This document shows positions 16,993 to 25,759 of a stretch of DNA of 64,000 nt, piece after piece (the first letter of the stretch is position 1; every line of letters begins with the position of its first letter). The DNA comes from Marinobacterium profundum. Lineage in GTDB: Bacteria; Pseudomonadota; Gammaproteobacteria; Pseudomonadales; Balneatricaceae. The stretch lies in contig NZ_BCNS01000104.1 in NCBI RefSeq assembly GCF_001528745.1, forward strand, positions 26,952 to 90,951, given 5' to 3'. Position numbers and translations under genes: made by a program. Under the pieces are notes generated by a model. That model was not told where the DNA came from and made no database searches. It saw nothing but the letters and a program-made list of their open reading frames with translations.

Positions 16993-17877
16993 ATGAATCT
17001 AAGCCTGCGTCAGCTCCATCTGTTTGAAGCCACCGTGCGTCTGGGGCGACTCGGGCTGGCAGCAGAAGAGCAAGCCATCAGCCAGTCCGCCGCCAGCCAG
17101 GCGATCAAGGAACTGGAGCGTGCCCTGGGCTACAAGGTGCTGGATCGCATCGGCCGCGAGCTGGTGGTAACAGAAGCCGGCCAGACCATTCTGCCCCGCG
17201 TGCGCCAGATCCTCAGCCTGAGCGACAGCCTGACCCGCCCGGACGATCGCCGCATCGCCGGCACCCTGCGCATCGCGGCCAGCGTCACCATCGCCAGCTA
17301 TCTGCTGCCCAAACTGATTGCCCAGTTTCGCCGCCAGCATCCTGAAGCCGACGCCAAGCTGGAAATCACCAACACCGAGGGCGTCTTGAGCCGGCTCGAA
17401 AAGGGCCAGGCACAGCTGGGGATGATCGAAGGCCCGGCCCTGCACCCCAGCCTCGATATAGTGCCCTGGCGCTCGGACCGGCTGGTGGTTTTCTGTGCGC
17501 CCGAACACCCGCTGGCCCGCAAAAGCCCACTGGATACCCGTACCCTGGAGGATCAGGAATGGATAGTGCGCGAGGCGGGCTCCGGTACCCGCGCGGTACT
17601 GGATGCCGCCCTGCAGGCGCAGGGGCTCAGGCCCCGCATAGCCCTGGAACTGACACGCCACGAAGCCATCAAGCAATCCGTACGGGCGGGGTTGGGCATC
17701 GGTTGCCTGTCGAGCCTCACCATCGCCGATGAAGTGGCCGCAGGCCAACTGATACTGCTGGACACCTCACTCAACCTGACCCGGCGCTTTGCCTGGGTTT
17801 GCTCACCGGAAAACCGCGACAACGCCCTGATTCAGGCGTTGTTACTGCAGCTGCGGCCGTCGATAGAGACAGAGTAA
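16993..17877 (+). CDS. yeiE: LysR-family regulator, YeiE type
   Basis: 294 residues. The N-terminal winged helix (QSAASQAIKELERALGYKVLDRIGRELVV split over residues 28-58) is followed by an effector domain with GTLRIAASVTIASYLLP at about 90, as in the YeiE/CysB-like-fold CbbR group of LysR proteins. It is divergent from yeiH, and the palindromic operator candidate lies between them, so it most likely activates yeiH in response to a small anion, sulfite being the best guess from enteric homologues. It ends shortly before the DUF3179 gene but is probably transcribed alone. Confidence 0.85.
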   Translation: MNLSLRQLHLFEATVRLGRLGLAAEEQAISQSAASQAIKELERALGYKVLDRIGRELVVTEAGQTILPRVRQILSLSDSLTRPDDRRIAGTLRIAASVTIASYLLPKLIAQFRRQHPEADAKLEITNTEGVLSRLEKGQAQLGMIEGPALHPSLDIVPWRSDRLVVFCAPEHPLARKSPLDTRTLEDQEWIVREAGSGTRAVLDAALQAQGLRPRIALELTRHEAIKQSVRAGLGIGCLSSLTIADEVAAGQLILLDTSLNLTRRFAWVCSPENRDNALIQALLLQLRPSIETE

Positions 17878-18046
17878 GTACGCACTATCGACCTAACCGA
17901 CTATCCGCTGAATTACCCTAAAGGACGCAAACGCCAATCACGCCACCCCGGAAACAAATGGAAGCTAATGGCCGCGCCGGGGTCAAAGGTGACTGGGCAT
18001 AATGATAGGTTGAGTGCCGGTCGCAAACAAAAAGCGGGAGGGCTGG

Positions 18047-19033
18047 ATGAAAAGCATGCAACGTCTTAGGCTCAGGATTCTGTCCGCGCTGGCATTGATG
18101 CTCTGCGCACAGGTCTTTGCACAACAGCTGAATGGCTTCAATTTGCAGGGCGCGCTGGTTCCGGCTGACGACATCCTGCGCGGCGGACCACCCCGGGACG
18201 GCATCCCGTCGATCGATGCGCCGCGCTTCGTACAAGCCCATAAGGCCACAACCCTGCGCGACGCGGACAGGGTCATGGGGCTGAGTCGAAACGGTATCAG
18301 CAAGGCCTATCCGATCCGCATTCTCAACTGGCATGAGATCGTCAACGACCACTTTGGGGATGAGCCCGTGGCCATCACCTTCTGTCCGCTGTGCGGCTCC
18401 GGCATGGTTTTTTTACGTGAGGTGACGCCTGAGGGAACGGGCCAGGTGAAAAGCCAGCCACTCAGCTTTGGCGTGTCGGGCCTGCTCTACAACAGTGACG
18501 TGCTGCTCTACGACCGCGAAACCGAGTCGCTCTGGTCCCAGATTCAGGCCCGCGCCCTCACCGGACACTACCGCGGTCAGCTCCTGACACAGATCGCCGT
18601 CGAACATACAAGCTGGCTCGACTGGCGCCAGCGCCACCCCGATACCCAGGTGCTGAGTTTTGAAACCGGCTTTGGGCGCGACTACGATTCCAACCCCTAT
18701 GGCGGCTATGAAGACTCAGCGGCAACCTACTTCCCGGTCAAATTCCGGGCACTGGGCTATCACCCCAAGGAGCGCGTGATCGGCCTGGAACTGAACGGCG
18801 AGACCAAAGCCTGGCCTTTCGTAGAGCTGGGTAAAGTTGAGAGCCCGCTGCAGGACCGCCTCGGTGATATGCCCATTGTGGTGCACTTCGATCCTGAACA
18901 CGGTTCAGCCAGTATCCGAGATAACAACGGCAACCTGCTACCGCCGGTCACACTGTACTGGTTTGCCTGGGCGGCCTTTCATCCGGATACCGAAGTGTTT
19001 CGCCAACCGCCTCCGACGGCTGATAGCCGCTAA
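18047..19033 (+). CDS. Exported DUF3179-domain protein
   Basis: The start at 18047 (MKSMQRLRLR) is supported by GGGAGGG just upstream; the frame to 18014 lacks this. The 328-residue product begins with a signal peptide ending near Ala-Gln at 25. The DUF3179 landmarks are present: DGIPSIDAPRF, then AYPIRILNWHEIVND, and the paired cysteines ITFCPLCGSGMVF. Members are periplasmic, often near redox or metal genes; no reaction is established. The two CxxC cysteines could bind a metal or be redox active. Codon use resembles its neighbours. Confidence 0.85.
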   Translation: MKSMQRLRLRILSALALMLCAQVFAQQLNGFNLQGALVPADDILRGGPPRDGIPSIDAPRFVQAHKATTLRDADRVMGLSRNGISKAYPIRILNWHEIVNDHFGDEPVAITFCPLCGSGMVFLREVTPEGTGQVKSQPLSFGVSGLLYNSDVLLYDRETESLWSQIQARALTGHYRGQLLTQIAVEHTSWLDWRQRHPDTQVLSFETGFGRDYDSNPYGGYEDSAATYFPVKFRALGYHPKERVIGLELNGETKAWPFVELGKVESPLQDRLGDMPIVVHFDPEHGSASIRDNNGNLLPPVTLYWFAWAAFHPDTEVFRQPPPTADSR

Positions 19034-19232
19034 GGCCATGGTATGGCCCGGCACTGAACGGAGCACCCTGTAGTGATAAGCCCGACCTCTGCTACTATTA
19101 GCCGGGAATTAATATTGGGGATTGAAACCTGCGCGCAGCAAGGCCAAGCTGTTACAGCAGCACTAACATAGCTGCTGCCATACGCTCAGCTTTCCGCTTT
19201 AAAATACACTGCATGCCCTAACCACAGAGGTG

Positions 19233-19421
19233 ATGACCTTGGCTGTAATTCTTCGAAACTTTAATATCGTACGCATCACCGATGGCAAGAAAGTCGTTAA
19301 CTGCACCGTCGTTACCATGTGTCCGGACTATGCCGTCATCAAGTACGATGGCAAAAAATACAAAGTCCCCTACCCCATTATCAAGGAAGTAATCGGCCAT
19401 GAGCTGCTGATCTCAGCCTGA
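19233..19421 (+). CDS. Small conserved-looking protein of unknown function
   Basis: 62 residues, ATG preceded by AGAGG at short distance (an overlapping GTG at 19230 is possible). The product is a compact basic protein with alternating hydrophobic residues (NIVRITDGKKVVNCTVVTM, YAVIKYDGKKYKV) that suggests a small beta-barrel of five or so strands, similar in feel to Sm-like or SH3-like folds. No family recognised. A CAGCC/GGCTG hairpin overlaps its end and could be the terminator. It stands alone between the DUF3179 gene and the GST gene. Confidence 0.5.
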   Translation: MTLAVILRNFNIVRITDGKKVVNCTVVTMCPDYAVIKYDGKKYKVPYPIIKEVIGHELLISA

Positions 19422-19473
19422 AAAAGGCTGCGGCACCTATCCCAGGCTAGGCAACTCAACCGCACTCAAGCCG

Positions 19474-20178
19474 TTAAGGCGCTGCAGGTATCATCAGCCC
19501 TCGCTGCACCGCAGGGCGCGCCAGAAAGGCATCCAGCGCCCGGGTAACCTCAGGAAAGTCGCTAATGCCCACCAGATCCCCCGCTTCATAGAAGCCGATC
19601 AGGTTACGCACCCAGGGGAAGGTGGCTATATCGACGATGGAATAGTTGTCGCCCAGAATCCATTCACGCCCCTGCAACCGCTGATTCAGAACCCCGAGCA
19701 GACGCCTGGACTCGGCCACGTAGCGATCCCGTGGGCGCTTGTCGTCATACTCCTTGCCGGCAAAACGATTAAAGAAACCCACCTGTCCGAACATGGGCCC
19801 GATACCCCCCATCTGGAACATCAGCCACTGCAGCGCCGCGTAGCGCTCGGCAGGATCCTCTGGCAACAGCTGCCCGCTCTTGTCGGCAAGATAGACGAGA
19901 ATGGCCCCGGATTCGAACAACGCCAGAGGCTTGCCCCCCGGCCCCTGGGGATCAAGAATCGCCGGAATCTTGTTGTTAGGGTTAAGCGACAAAAACTCCG
20001 GCGACAGCTGATCATTAGCAGCAAAATCCACCCGATGGACCTCGTAGGCCACGCCGGTTTCCTCCAGCATAATGGAAACCTTGACCCCGTTTGGCGTCGG
20101 CAGCGAATACAGCTGCAGCCGCTCTGGCTGACGGGCGGGCCACTTGCGGGTCACGTCAAAGGCGGAAAGGTCGGTCAT
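19474..20178 (-). CDS. Glutathione S-transferase, nu-class (YfcG/YghU-like)
   Basis: The start at 20178 (MTDLSAFDV) follows AAGGAA by 7 nt; the longer frame to 20298 is not supported. 234 residues. Thioredoxin-fold domain: LYSLPTPNGVKVSIMLEETG with Thr-Pro-Asn in the place of the catalytic Tyr/Ser, then NPNNKIPAILDP and ALFESGAILVYLADK, the glutathione-binding SNAIL-like motif. Helical C-terminal domain from about residue 105, with GDNYSIVDIATFPWV as the N-capping box. Nu-class members act as disulfide-bond oxidoreductases or peroxidases on small thiols rather than classical transferases. Stands alone. Confidence 0.88.
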   Translation of the reverse strand: MTDLSAFDVTRKWPARQPERLQLYSLPTPNGVKVSIMLEETGVAYEVHRVDFAANDQLSPEFLSLNPNNKIPAILDPQGPGGKPLALFESGAILVYLADKSGQLLPEDPAERYAALQWLMFQMGGIGPMFGQVGFFNRFAGKEYDDKRPRDRYVAESRRLLGVLNQRLQGREWILGDNYSIVDIATFPWVRNLIGFYEAGDLVGISDFPEVTRALDAFLARPAVQRGLMIPAAP

Positions 20179-20453
20179 CAGCGAATTCCTTTTGTCCTGT
20201 GTACATAGAGGTAACGACAGAGCGCCAACAGTAACGCTCTGCCAGCAGCGCCGGTGACAATATGCCACAGCCCCGCCATTTTCTGAACGCCAGCCCATAC
20301 AGCACAGAGACAGCCATCGCGTAAATAATGCCGATGCTGATCAGGGGGAAATTACCATCGTGCCCCGGAGCGGGGTACTCTGCAGCCTAAACTAATCCGG
20401 CCTCAGCCCCGATACAGGGTCAGATGCTGCAACAGACACGGAGATCGGCGCCT
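20179..20453. other. Intergenic region with hairpin and possible decayed membrane-protein frame
   Basis: CAGAGCG/CGCTCTG forms a 7-bp hairpin near 20218-20241. On the minus strand one frame, open from a stop near 20393, reads FPLISIGIIYAMAVSVLYG, a convincing membrane helix, but has no good start. It may be a gene remnant or chance. Confidence 0.3.
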
Positions 20454-21638
20454 ATGCCTAGGGCAACAAGGAGTAGCTACTTTACAGCAGGGCTAGTGTT
20501 GCTGGCGCTGCTAGCCATGGCAGCCCTGGTAACGGGATGCAGTCGCTCATGGAGCAATTTTTCGCAGTATCCGGGTTTTAGTGACTATTACGCCCAGCAT
20601 CCGCGCAGCACCCAGGCCGCGACGGCCGCCGAGCAGGCATTGCTGCAACGCTTTCGCCCGCGCCTGTTTCTGGATCAGGACGCTGAAGGCCCGATCAGTT
20701 TTTATGCTGACTATATAGCCCAGGGCAGCCTGAGTGCGGCGGACGGAACCCTGCTTTCCCGCCAGGTCGACAGCCAGCTACTGAACCAGTACAAAGCCAG
20801 CTCGGAGGTTGTATTCAGTCACCAACCTGAGTCCCGCCCCGTTAACCCACAAGCCTTTGGCCGCGTCGATTATGATCAGCACCCAGTGCTCGGCAGGCTC
20901 AGTTTTTTAACTTACCACTTTGTGTTTCGCAACTCCGGCATAGTCGCAAGTTTACCCGGCTGGCAGTCCCTGTTGCTGCCACTGGCGGGCGATCTTGACG
21001 ACTGGCACCAGCTGGATCATTACACCGCTGCCACCCTGGTGCTGGATCCGCAGTCCCAACCTCTGGCGCTGATGCTGCAGCAACATAACAACCTGCGCAG
21101 CTATGTACTGGGCGTCGACCTGCTGACGCCAGACAACCTTGCCGTGCGTCTGGTGGCGGCGAAAAGATCAAACGAGCTTTATCCCTGGCACCCGGGAATA
21201 AAAGAGCATCCGGTAGTGCGCTTTTTGAACCCCGACACCCTGCCCTACCTGGTAACAGGCGAACCCAAACCCTGGGTCACCGGATATGATCTGACGCAAG
21301 CGGTACGGGAAGCCGAGTATGAACTGGCGTTTATCCCGCCCGATGATGCCTTTTACAGCTTTGCCGGTTTTCTCGGTGAGCGCCGGCGTCTGCCTGGGCG
21401 TGACGGCCCTCCGGGAGCTGACTACAACAGCCGACCAGCATTCAAGCGCCCACTGGTGCAGCTGGCGGCATTCAACTGGCAGGAAGGAGATCAGGAGCAG
21501 ATGCACGCTTTGCTGCAGTTCTTCCAAAATACCGACCTTGAGCAGCCACCATTCCAACGCCTGCTGCAGCTGTTCGAGCGCAAGCTGGCGGCCCGGCAGG
21601 CGACCAACATCGAGGGTGAGTCCACCTCAAACCCGTGA
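20454..21638 (+). CDS. Predicted lipoprotein of unknown function
   Basis: The start at 20454 gives a normal lipoprotein signal: positive residues, a hydrophobic core and the lipobox LVTGC, so the mature protein starts at Cys near residue 29. A start at 20424 is possible but less well placed. The product of about 394 residues has aromatic- and His-rich segments: SFYADYIAQ, FLTYHFVFRNSG, LAGDLDDWHQLDHY and AKRSNELYPWHPG, suggesting a beta-rich enzyme-like domain with conserved Asp/His/Trp residues. I do not recognise the family. It is likely anchored in the outer or inner membrane facing the periplasm. It is convergent with the gene on its right. Confidence 0.75.
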   Translation: MPRATRSSYFTAGLVLLALLAMAALVTGCSRSWSNFSQYPGFSDYYAQHPRSTQAATAAEQALLQRFRPRLFLDQDAEGPISFYADYIAQGSLSAADGTLLSRQVDSQLLNQYKASSEVVFSHQPESRPVNPQAFGRVDYDQHPVLGRLSFLTYHFVFRNSGIVASLPGWQSLLLPLAGDLDDWHQLDHYTAATLVLDPQSQPLALMLQQHNNLRSYVLGVDLLTPDNLAVRLVAAKRSNELYPWHPGIKEHPVVRFLNPDTLPYLVTGEPKPWVTGYDLTQAVREAEYELAFIPPDDAFYSFAGFLGERRRLPGRDGPPGADYNSRPAFKRPLVQLAAFNWQEGDQEQMHALLQFFQNTDLEQPPFQRLLQLFERKLAARQATNIEGESTSNP

Positions 21639-21659
21639 CGGTTATTGCTGTGGTTTTTG

Positions 21660-22295
21660 TTATTTCTGCTGCCGCTGCAGCAAGAGCGCGTCGGCAAACT
21701 GCTGTTGCAGCAGCGCCTTGTCACTGAAATGGCCGTCAGTCGGGCGCACGGCTATGTCGATCAGGCGTGCAATGGCATAGCCGCGTTGCGCCATCTCGTC
21801 CGGTTCACTGCCGTAGAACTGTCGATAGGCGTCACTGAAGGCGAGCCTGGATGCTGCAGGCAACGTCGGCGGCGTGAAATGATTGGGCACCTGGTCATCT
21901 TGGTCTGCGGTAAGCATTACCACCGCAGCTATGCCCTCTGGCAACGTCTCAAGCATAGAGGCCTGATCCGGGCTCAGTACGGCGATAAGAAAACCCTGGG
22001 ACTCACCCAGGGCGCGCAGCTGCTGCGCGACCTGTACGGTGCCCGCCTGGCTGTCGATCCGGCGCAGGTTCGAATCCACGCCCCCCAGGTGACCATCCGA
22101 TGTTTCCTGCGGATGGCCATCGGTTTCGCGGGTGGCCACTCGCATGCCCTGCCACAGGCTTGATCCCACCGCCGCCTCAGGCCCAGAGAAGGGAGCGATC
22201 ACCGCAATATCAAAGCTGTGCGCCCAAAGCTGCGTTGGCGCTCCCATCAGCAAACCCACCACGAGTAACATGCACAGCCGGCTTGATTTCAGCAT
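21660..22295 (-). CDS. Short periplasmic-binding-protein-like exported protein
   Basis: The start at 22295 (MLKSSRLCM) has GAGGGA 6 nt upstream. The 211-residue product has a signal peptide cleaved after LWA-HS near residue 25. The mature start FDIAVIAPFSGPEAAVGSSLWQGM matches the first strand and helix of type-I (LivJ/amide) binding proteins, and the later AYRQFYGSEPDEMAQRGYAIARL matches their late helix. At about half the usual length, the protein lacks much of the second lobe, so it is either a minimal sensor protein or a shrunken gene. No transporter genes adjoin. Tail to tail with the lipoprotein gene. Confidence 0.7.
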   Translation of the reverse strand: MLKSSRLCMLLVVGLLMGAPTQLWAHSFDIAVIAPFSGPEAAVGSSLWQGMRVATRETDGHPQETSDGHLGGVDSNLRRIDSQAGTVQVAQQLRALGESQGFLIAVLSPDQASMLETLPEGIAAVVMLTADQDDQVPNHFTPPTLPAASRLAFSDAYRQFYGSEPDEMAQRGYAIARLIDIAVRPTDGHFSDKALLQQQFADALLLQRQQK

Positions 22296-22410
22296 CAGCG
22301 ATCCCTCGGATAACAGCACCGTTTCGAGCATAGAAAAGCTGTCGAAATCAGATTTACACGCTTGAAGAATAGCTGTCGCAGGCGGTGGATAACAAAAGCC
22401 TGCCCAAAGA

Positions 22411-23175
22411 TCATAGCCACTGGCTTATACCGTCCCACAGCAGCTTCAGGGCCAGCAGCGTCAGGGTGAGCTTCAACACCTGGGAAAAGCGCTCGTTGGG
22501 GATGCGATCCAGCACCTTCTTGCCGACAAGCGTACCCATAAAGCCGGTGATGATCATCAGCAGCACCAGCCCCAGCCAGTCTGCGAAAGCGAAGCCGAAC
22601 AGACCAAACACCAGTGCTTTCAGGGCGTGCTGCACCGTCATCAGCGCCGCCATGGTACCTACCAGCTCCATGCGCTCGGACAGGCTGTTGCGCAGCGCGG
22701 CAATAATGAAGGTGGCGGTGACGCCAACAAACATCGCCACAAAGGCGGTGATGGCCCCCAGCAGCACGCCGGACTTGCCGCCCGCCAGCCGGGTGCGCAG
22801 CGGCAACCAGCAGCTGTAAAGAATAAAGCTGCCAATAATGAGTTTGAGCCAGTGCGCCGGAATACTTACAGCGATCTGGCCACCCAGCAGGCTGCCAGCC
22901 AGGCAGCCGAGGGCAAACCAGCCCACCAGCGGCCAGCGAATGTGCTCCTGCATGGTCCAGAGACGACCCAGATTCGACCCCAGCTGCACGGTGCCGTGTA
23001 CGGGAATCACGGCGATGGGCGGCATCACATTGGCCATGACAGCGATCAGCACGGCGCCGCCGCCCACCCCCATCATGGCCGTCATTGCAGAGGTAAAGGC
23101 ACTGAGGCCGATCAGAAAAAGAAACTGCCCCTGCTCCAGCGCGGCGGGCCGCAGCCAGTCCAATAAGTCCATCAA
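22411..23175 (-). CDS. TauE/SafE family membrane protein, putative sulfite/organic-acid exporter
   Basis: 254 residues with about eight membrane helices. The opening SAFTSAMTAMMGVGGGAVLIAV carries the glycine-rich signature of the TauE/SafE (UPF0721) family, repeated near residue 80 as GCLAGSLLGGQIA. Family members are implicated in exporting sulfite, sulfoacetate or related anions. It is the last gene of the minus-strand run focA-kinase-cynS-this gene, but a 108-bp gap separates it from cynS. Sulfite made by the taurine pathway in this window is an attractive substrate (inference only). Confidence 0.85.
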   Translation of the reverse strand: MMDLLDWLRPAALEQGQFLFLIGLSAFTSAMTAMMGVGGGAVLIAVMANVMPPIAVIPVHGTVQLGSNLGRLWTMQEHIRWPLVGWFALGCLAGSLLGGQIAVSIPAHWLKLIIGSFILYSCWLPLRTRLAGGKSGVLLGAITAFVAMFVGVTATFIIAALRNSLSERMELVGTMAALMTVQHALKALVFGLFGFAFADWLGLVLLMIITGFMGTLVGKKVLDRIPNERFSQVLKLTLTLLALKLLWDGISQWL

Positions 23176-23283
23176 GAGAGTCTGTCCTGCTGTAAAAGCC
23201 TGATGCGGTAATGCCCGCCCATGCTAATCGAAGCGGGCACAGACCTCAGCAGAATATTGGCGTTCTGGCAGCGAACAGACCTG

Positions 23284-23733
23284 TCAGTAGGCTTTGTAAG
23301 GCAGGAACTTGCCCGACAGCACCACATTGACACGGTCACCGTTGGGATCGGGCTGGCGCTGCAAGTCCATAGAAAAGTCGATGGCACTCATAATGCCGTC
23401 ACCAAACTCTTCGTGAATCAGTTCCTTGATGGTGCTGCCATACACATTCACCAGCTCGTACCAGCGGTAGATTAATGGGTCTGTCGGCACTGCCGTCGGC
23501 AATGAGCCCTTGCTGGGCGTCACCTGAAGCCAGGCCATGGCTTCATCCGACAGGCCAAAGAGCTCGCCGACGATCTCCGCCTGCGCCTTGTTAAACGTCA
23601 TCTGCCCCAGGCAGGCAGCGGTGGTCCACTCCTTCGACAAGCCAATTGCCGTAGCGACATCCTTCCATTTAATACCCCTCGCGACCTTGGCGCTCAGAAT
23701 CATTTGAGTGACTTCATCACGATTACTGATCAT
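23284..23733 (-). CDS. cynS: Cyanase (cyanate hydratase)
   Basis: The start at 23733 follows AGAGGA; the longer frame to 23826 overlaps the kinase gene and is not needed. 149 residues, close to the E. coli 156. The catalytic triad is Arg90, Glu93 and Ser116 with the same spacing as Arg96, Glu99 and Ser122 of E. coli (YRWYELVNVYG and GIMSAIDF). The enzyme converts cyanate plus bicarbonate to ammonia and two CO2, as a decamer in the cytoplasm. It follows the PP2C/kinase gene by 70 bp and lies in a cluster with a formate/nitrite channel, which points to use of cyanate as nitrogen source or to detoxification. Confidence 0.93.
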   Translation of the reverse strand: MISNRDEVTQMILSAKVARGIKWKDVATAIGLSKEWTTAACLGQMTFNKAQAEIVGELFGLSDEAMAWLQVTPSKGSLPTAVPTDPLIYRWYELVNVYGSTIKELIHEEFGDGIMSAIDFSMDLQRQPDPNGDRVNVVLSGKFLPYKAY

Positions 23734-23803
23734 TGCTGTGTCCTCTTTAGCTTTGGGGAAATAGAACTGATTTAAAACAACCTTGAAGTCGTTGGACGCC
23801 GGA

Positions 23804-25522
23804 TTAGCGCTGCAGCAGCACAACAATAATGCCGCCCAGAATGGCCGCGACGCCCTGCCAGAAGCGTACCGGGTTGCGTTCCAGCAAAGGCGGACGCGTC
23901 CGGTTAATAAACTGCCGGTTGGGCTGGCGCAGGTCGGCCATGAACTCAGACAGTTCCTGATAGCGCTTGTACGGGTTTATATGAACAGCCTTTTTGAGGG
24001 TTTCATCCACCCAGGCGGGAATCTCGCGCTCATCATGCAGTACTGAGCCGTAGTGCAGTCGCCGCTGCGCCGCCGCGGTTCTGCATTTGGAGACCTCGGT
24101 GCCGTAGGGAAAATTGCCCGACAGCATGTGATAGGTCAGCACGCCCAGGGAATACAGATCGGAGCAGGAAGTACCCAGCTCCCCCATGAAGTACTCAGGT
24201 GCCGTATAGAGCGCAGTGCCCAGAATCACGTCCTGCTGTGCGTCTGGCTCAGACTCCACAATGCCCGCCACCCGAGCGGCGCCAAAGTCGATGATTTTCA
24301 CCGTGCCACTGTTGTCGATCATGATGTTGTCGGGCCTGAGGTCCTGATGCAGGATTTCCATGCGATGCAGCGCCTGCAGCCCGCGGGCGACCTGTTCGAT
24401 AATGCCGCGCACGGTTTCAAGTTCCGGCCTGGGATTATCCACAAGCCACTGTTTCAGCGTCTGGCCTTCGATAAACTCCATTGCCGTGTACAGGTACTGG
24501 CGGGGGCGGCTCTGGGCCGCAGCTTTGAGTACATGGGCGCTGTTGATGCGCCGCGCCGTCCACTCCTCCATCAGAAAACGTTCCAGATAAGCTGGGTCAG
24601 CACCCAGATCAATGGACGGCGTTTTCAGCACCACCCGGCTACTGGCGGCCTCATCCAGCGCCAGATACACATGACTGCGACTGGTGGCATGGAGTTCACG
24701 CAGGATTTTATAACCATCAAAGCGTGCCCCCGCCGCCAGTATGGGTGGCAGTTCCAGCGCCTCGGCATCCCGCTGCAACGAAGCTGAACCGGGCTTTGGT
24801 AGCGCATCTACACGCACGATCTGCAAACTGAGGTTATCCCCGCTACCCTGCTCCAGCGCATGCTCGACGATGCTCCTGGCGGCAGTGTCCAGGTCGCTGC
24901 TGCCTGCAATGCTGTCGAGCACAAAGGCCGTGTCGGCGTATTCATAGACGCCATCGGTTGCCAGCAGGTAGATATCCCCCTCGCTTAGCGGCCGTATTTG
25001 ATAATCGAGTTCAATATGAGCTTCAACCCCCAGCGCGCGGCTGAGGTGACTTTCGGTTTGCGTCACCCAGAGACGGTGATCGTGGGTCAGCTGCTCCAGA
25101 CCCTTGTCGTGCAGCCGGTAGATACGGGTATCACCGACGTTAAAGATATGCGCCCGAGTCGCCTTGAACACCAGGGCACTGAGCGTGCAGACATAGCCCC
25201 GGTCCTTGTCGAACCGGTAGGGGCTGTTCAGCGTCTGGCTATGCAGCCAGGCGTTGCAGGCCCTAACCACACGCTCCACCGAATGCTGTACCGACCAGGC
25301 ATCCGAGGTGCAGAAATAGTCATCGAGGAAATTTTTTACCGCCGTTTCACTGGCGATATGACTCAGTTCACTGCTACTGATCCCGTCCGCCATGGCAAAG
25401 GCCACTCCCTTGCGACTGAGCAAGGGCTCGGTGGGAAGGTAACAACCGTGAAAGTCCTGATTGGAGGCCTTGAGGCCCTTATCGGCATACTGACCCACTG
25501 ATACTTTTAAGCGACTGCTCAT
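23804..25522 (-). CDS. Bifunctional PP2C-type phosphatase / Ser-Thr protein kinase with C-terminal membrane anchor
   Basis: 572 residues. Residues 1-240 form a PP2C phosphatase with metal-binding Asp46 (AMADGISS), Asp190 (LLATDGVYE) and Asp229 (GSGDNLSL). Residues 265-525 form a Hanks-type kinase with Lys300 (VVLKTP), catalytic loop HQDLRPDN (392-399; Arg of HRD replaced by Gln) and Asp412 of DFGAA. A last hydrophobic stretch (GVAAILGGIIVVLL) anchors the C-terminus in the inner membrane. Proteins with this architecture occur beside nitrate/nitrite transport and assimilation genes in pseudomonads and marine gammaproteobacteria, and here one lies between a formate/nitrite channel and cyanase. 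The target is unknown; control of nitrogen uptake is likely (inference). Confidence 0.9.
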   Translation of the reverse strand: MSSRLKVSVGQYADKGLKASNQDFHGCYLPTEPLLSRKGVAFAMADGISSSELSHIASETAVKNFLDDYFCTSDAWSVQHSVERVVRACNAWLHSQTLNSPYRFDKDRGYVCTLSALVFKATRAHIFNVGDTRIYRLHDKGLEQLTHDHRLWVTQTESHLSRALGVEAHIELDYQIRPLSEGDIYLLATDGVYEYADTAFVLDSIAGSSDLDTAARSIVEHALEQGSGDNLSLQIVRVDALPKPGSASLQRDAEALELPPILAAGARFDGYKILRELHATSRSHVYLALDEAASSRVVLKTPSIDLGADPAYLERFLMEEWTARRINSAHVLKAAAQSRPRQYLYTAMEFIEGQTLKQWLVDNPRPELETVRGIIEQVARGLQALHRMEILHQDLRPDNIMIDNSGTVKIIDFGAARVAGIVESEPDAQQDVILGTALYTAPEYFMGELGTSCSDLYSLGVLTYHMLSGNFPYGTEVSKCRTAAAQRRLHYGSVLHDEREIPAWVDETLKKAVHINPYKRYQELSEFMADLRQPNRQFINRTRPPLLERNPVRFWQGVAAILGGIIVVLLQR

Positions 25523-25568
25523 GGGTACTCCCCGGTGCCCCGGCCACCATAAGTGACCGGGGCTTGGC

Positions 25569-25758
25569 TATTAACCCGGTGGACACAAATAGGTTCCCTC
25601 CCTATTTGTCCGTCACGCCAGAACTCTTTAGCCTAAAAGAATGGGCGCAAGTGCATGGACTTGCTGGTCTTCTTGGGGGCGAAGAGATGGCGTTCGCATT
25701 GGCCTGCGACCAATGATGAAGCATCCCTGCTTCATGTATTAACTCACCGGGTTGATAT
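25569..25758 (-). repeat. Copy B of the multi-hairpin intergenic repeat
   Basis: The 190-bp element opens with TATTAACCCGGT and closes with ACCGGGTTGATA, a 12-bp terminal inverted repeat with one mismatch. Between lie the ACAAATAGG/CCTATTTGT hairpin, a long imperfect stem CGCCAGAA.../...GATGGCG containing GCAAGT/ACTTGC, a CATTGG/CCAATG hairpin and an ATGAAGC/GCTTCAT hairpin. The second stem is longer than in copy C by about 30 bp. The element ends exactly at the focA stop codon. Confidence 0.85.
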
Positions 25759-25759
25759 A

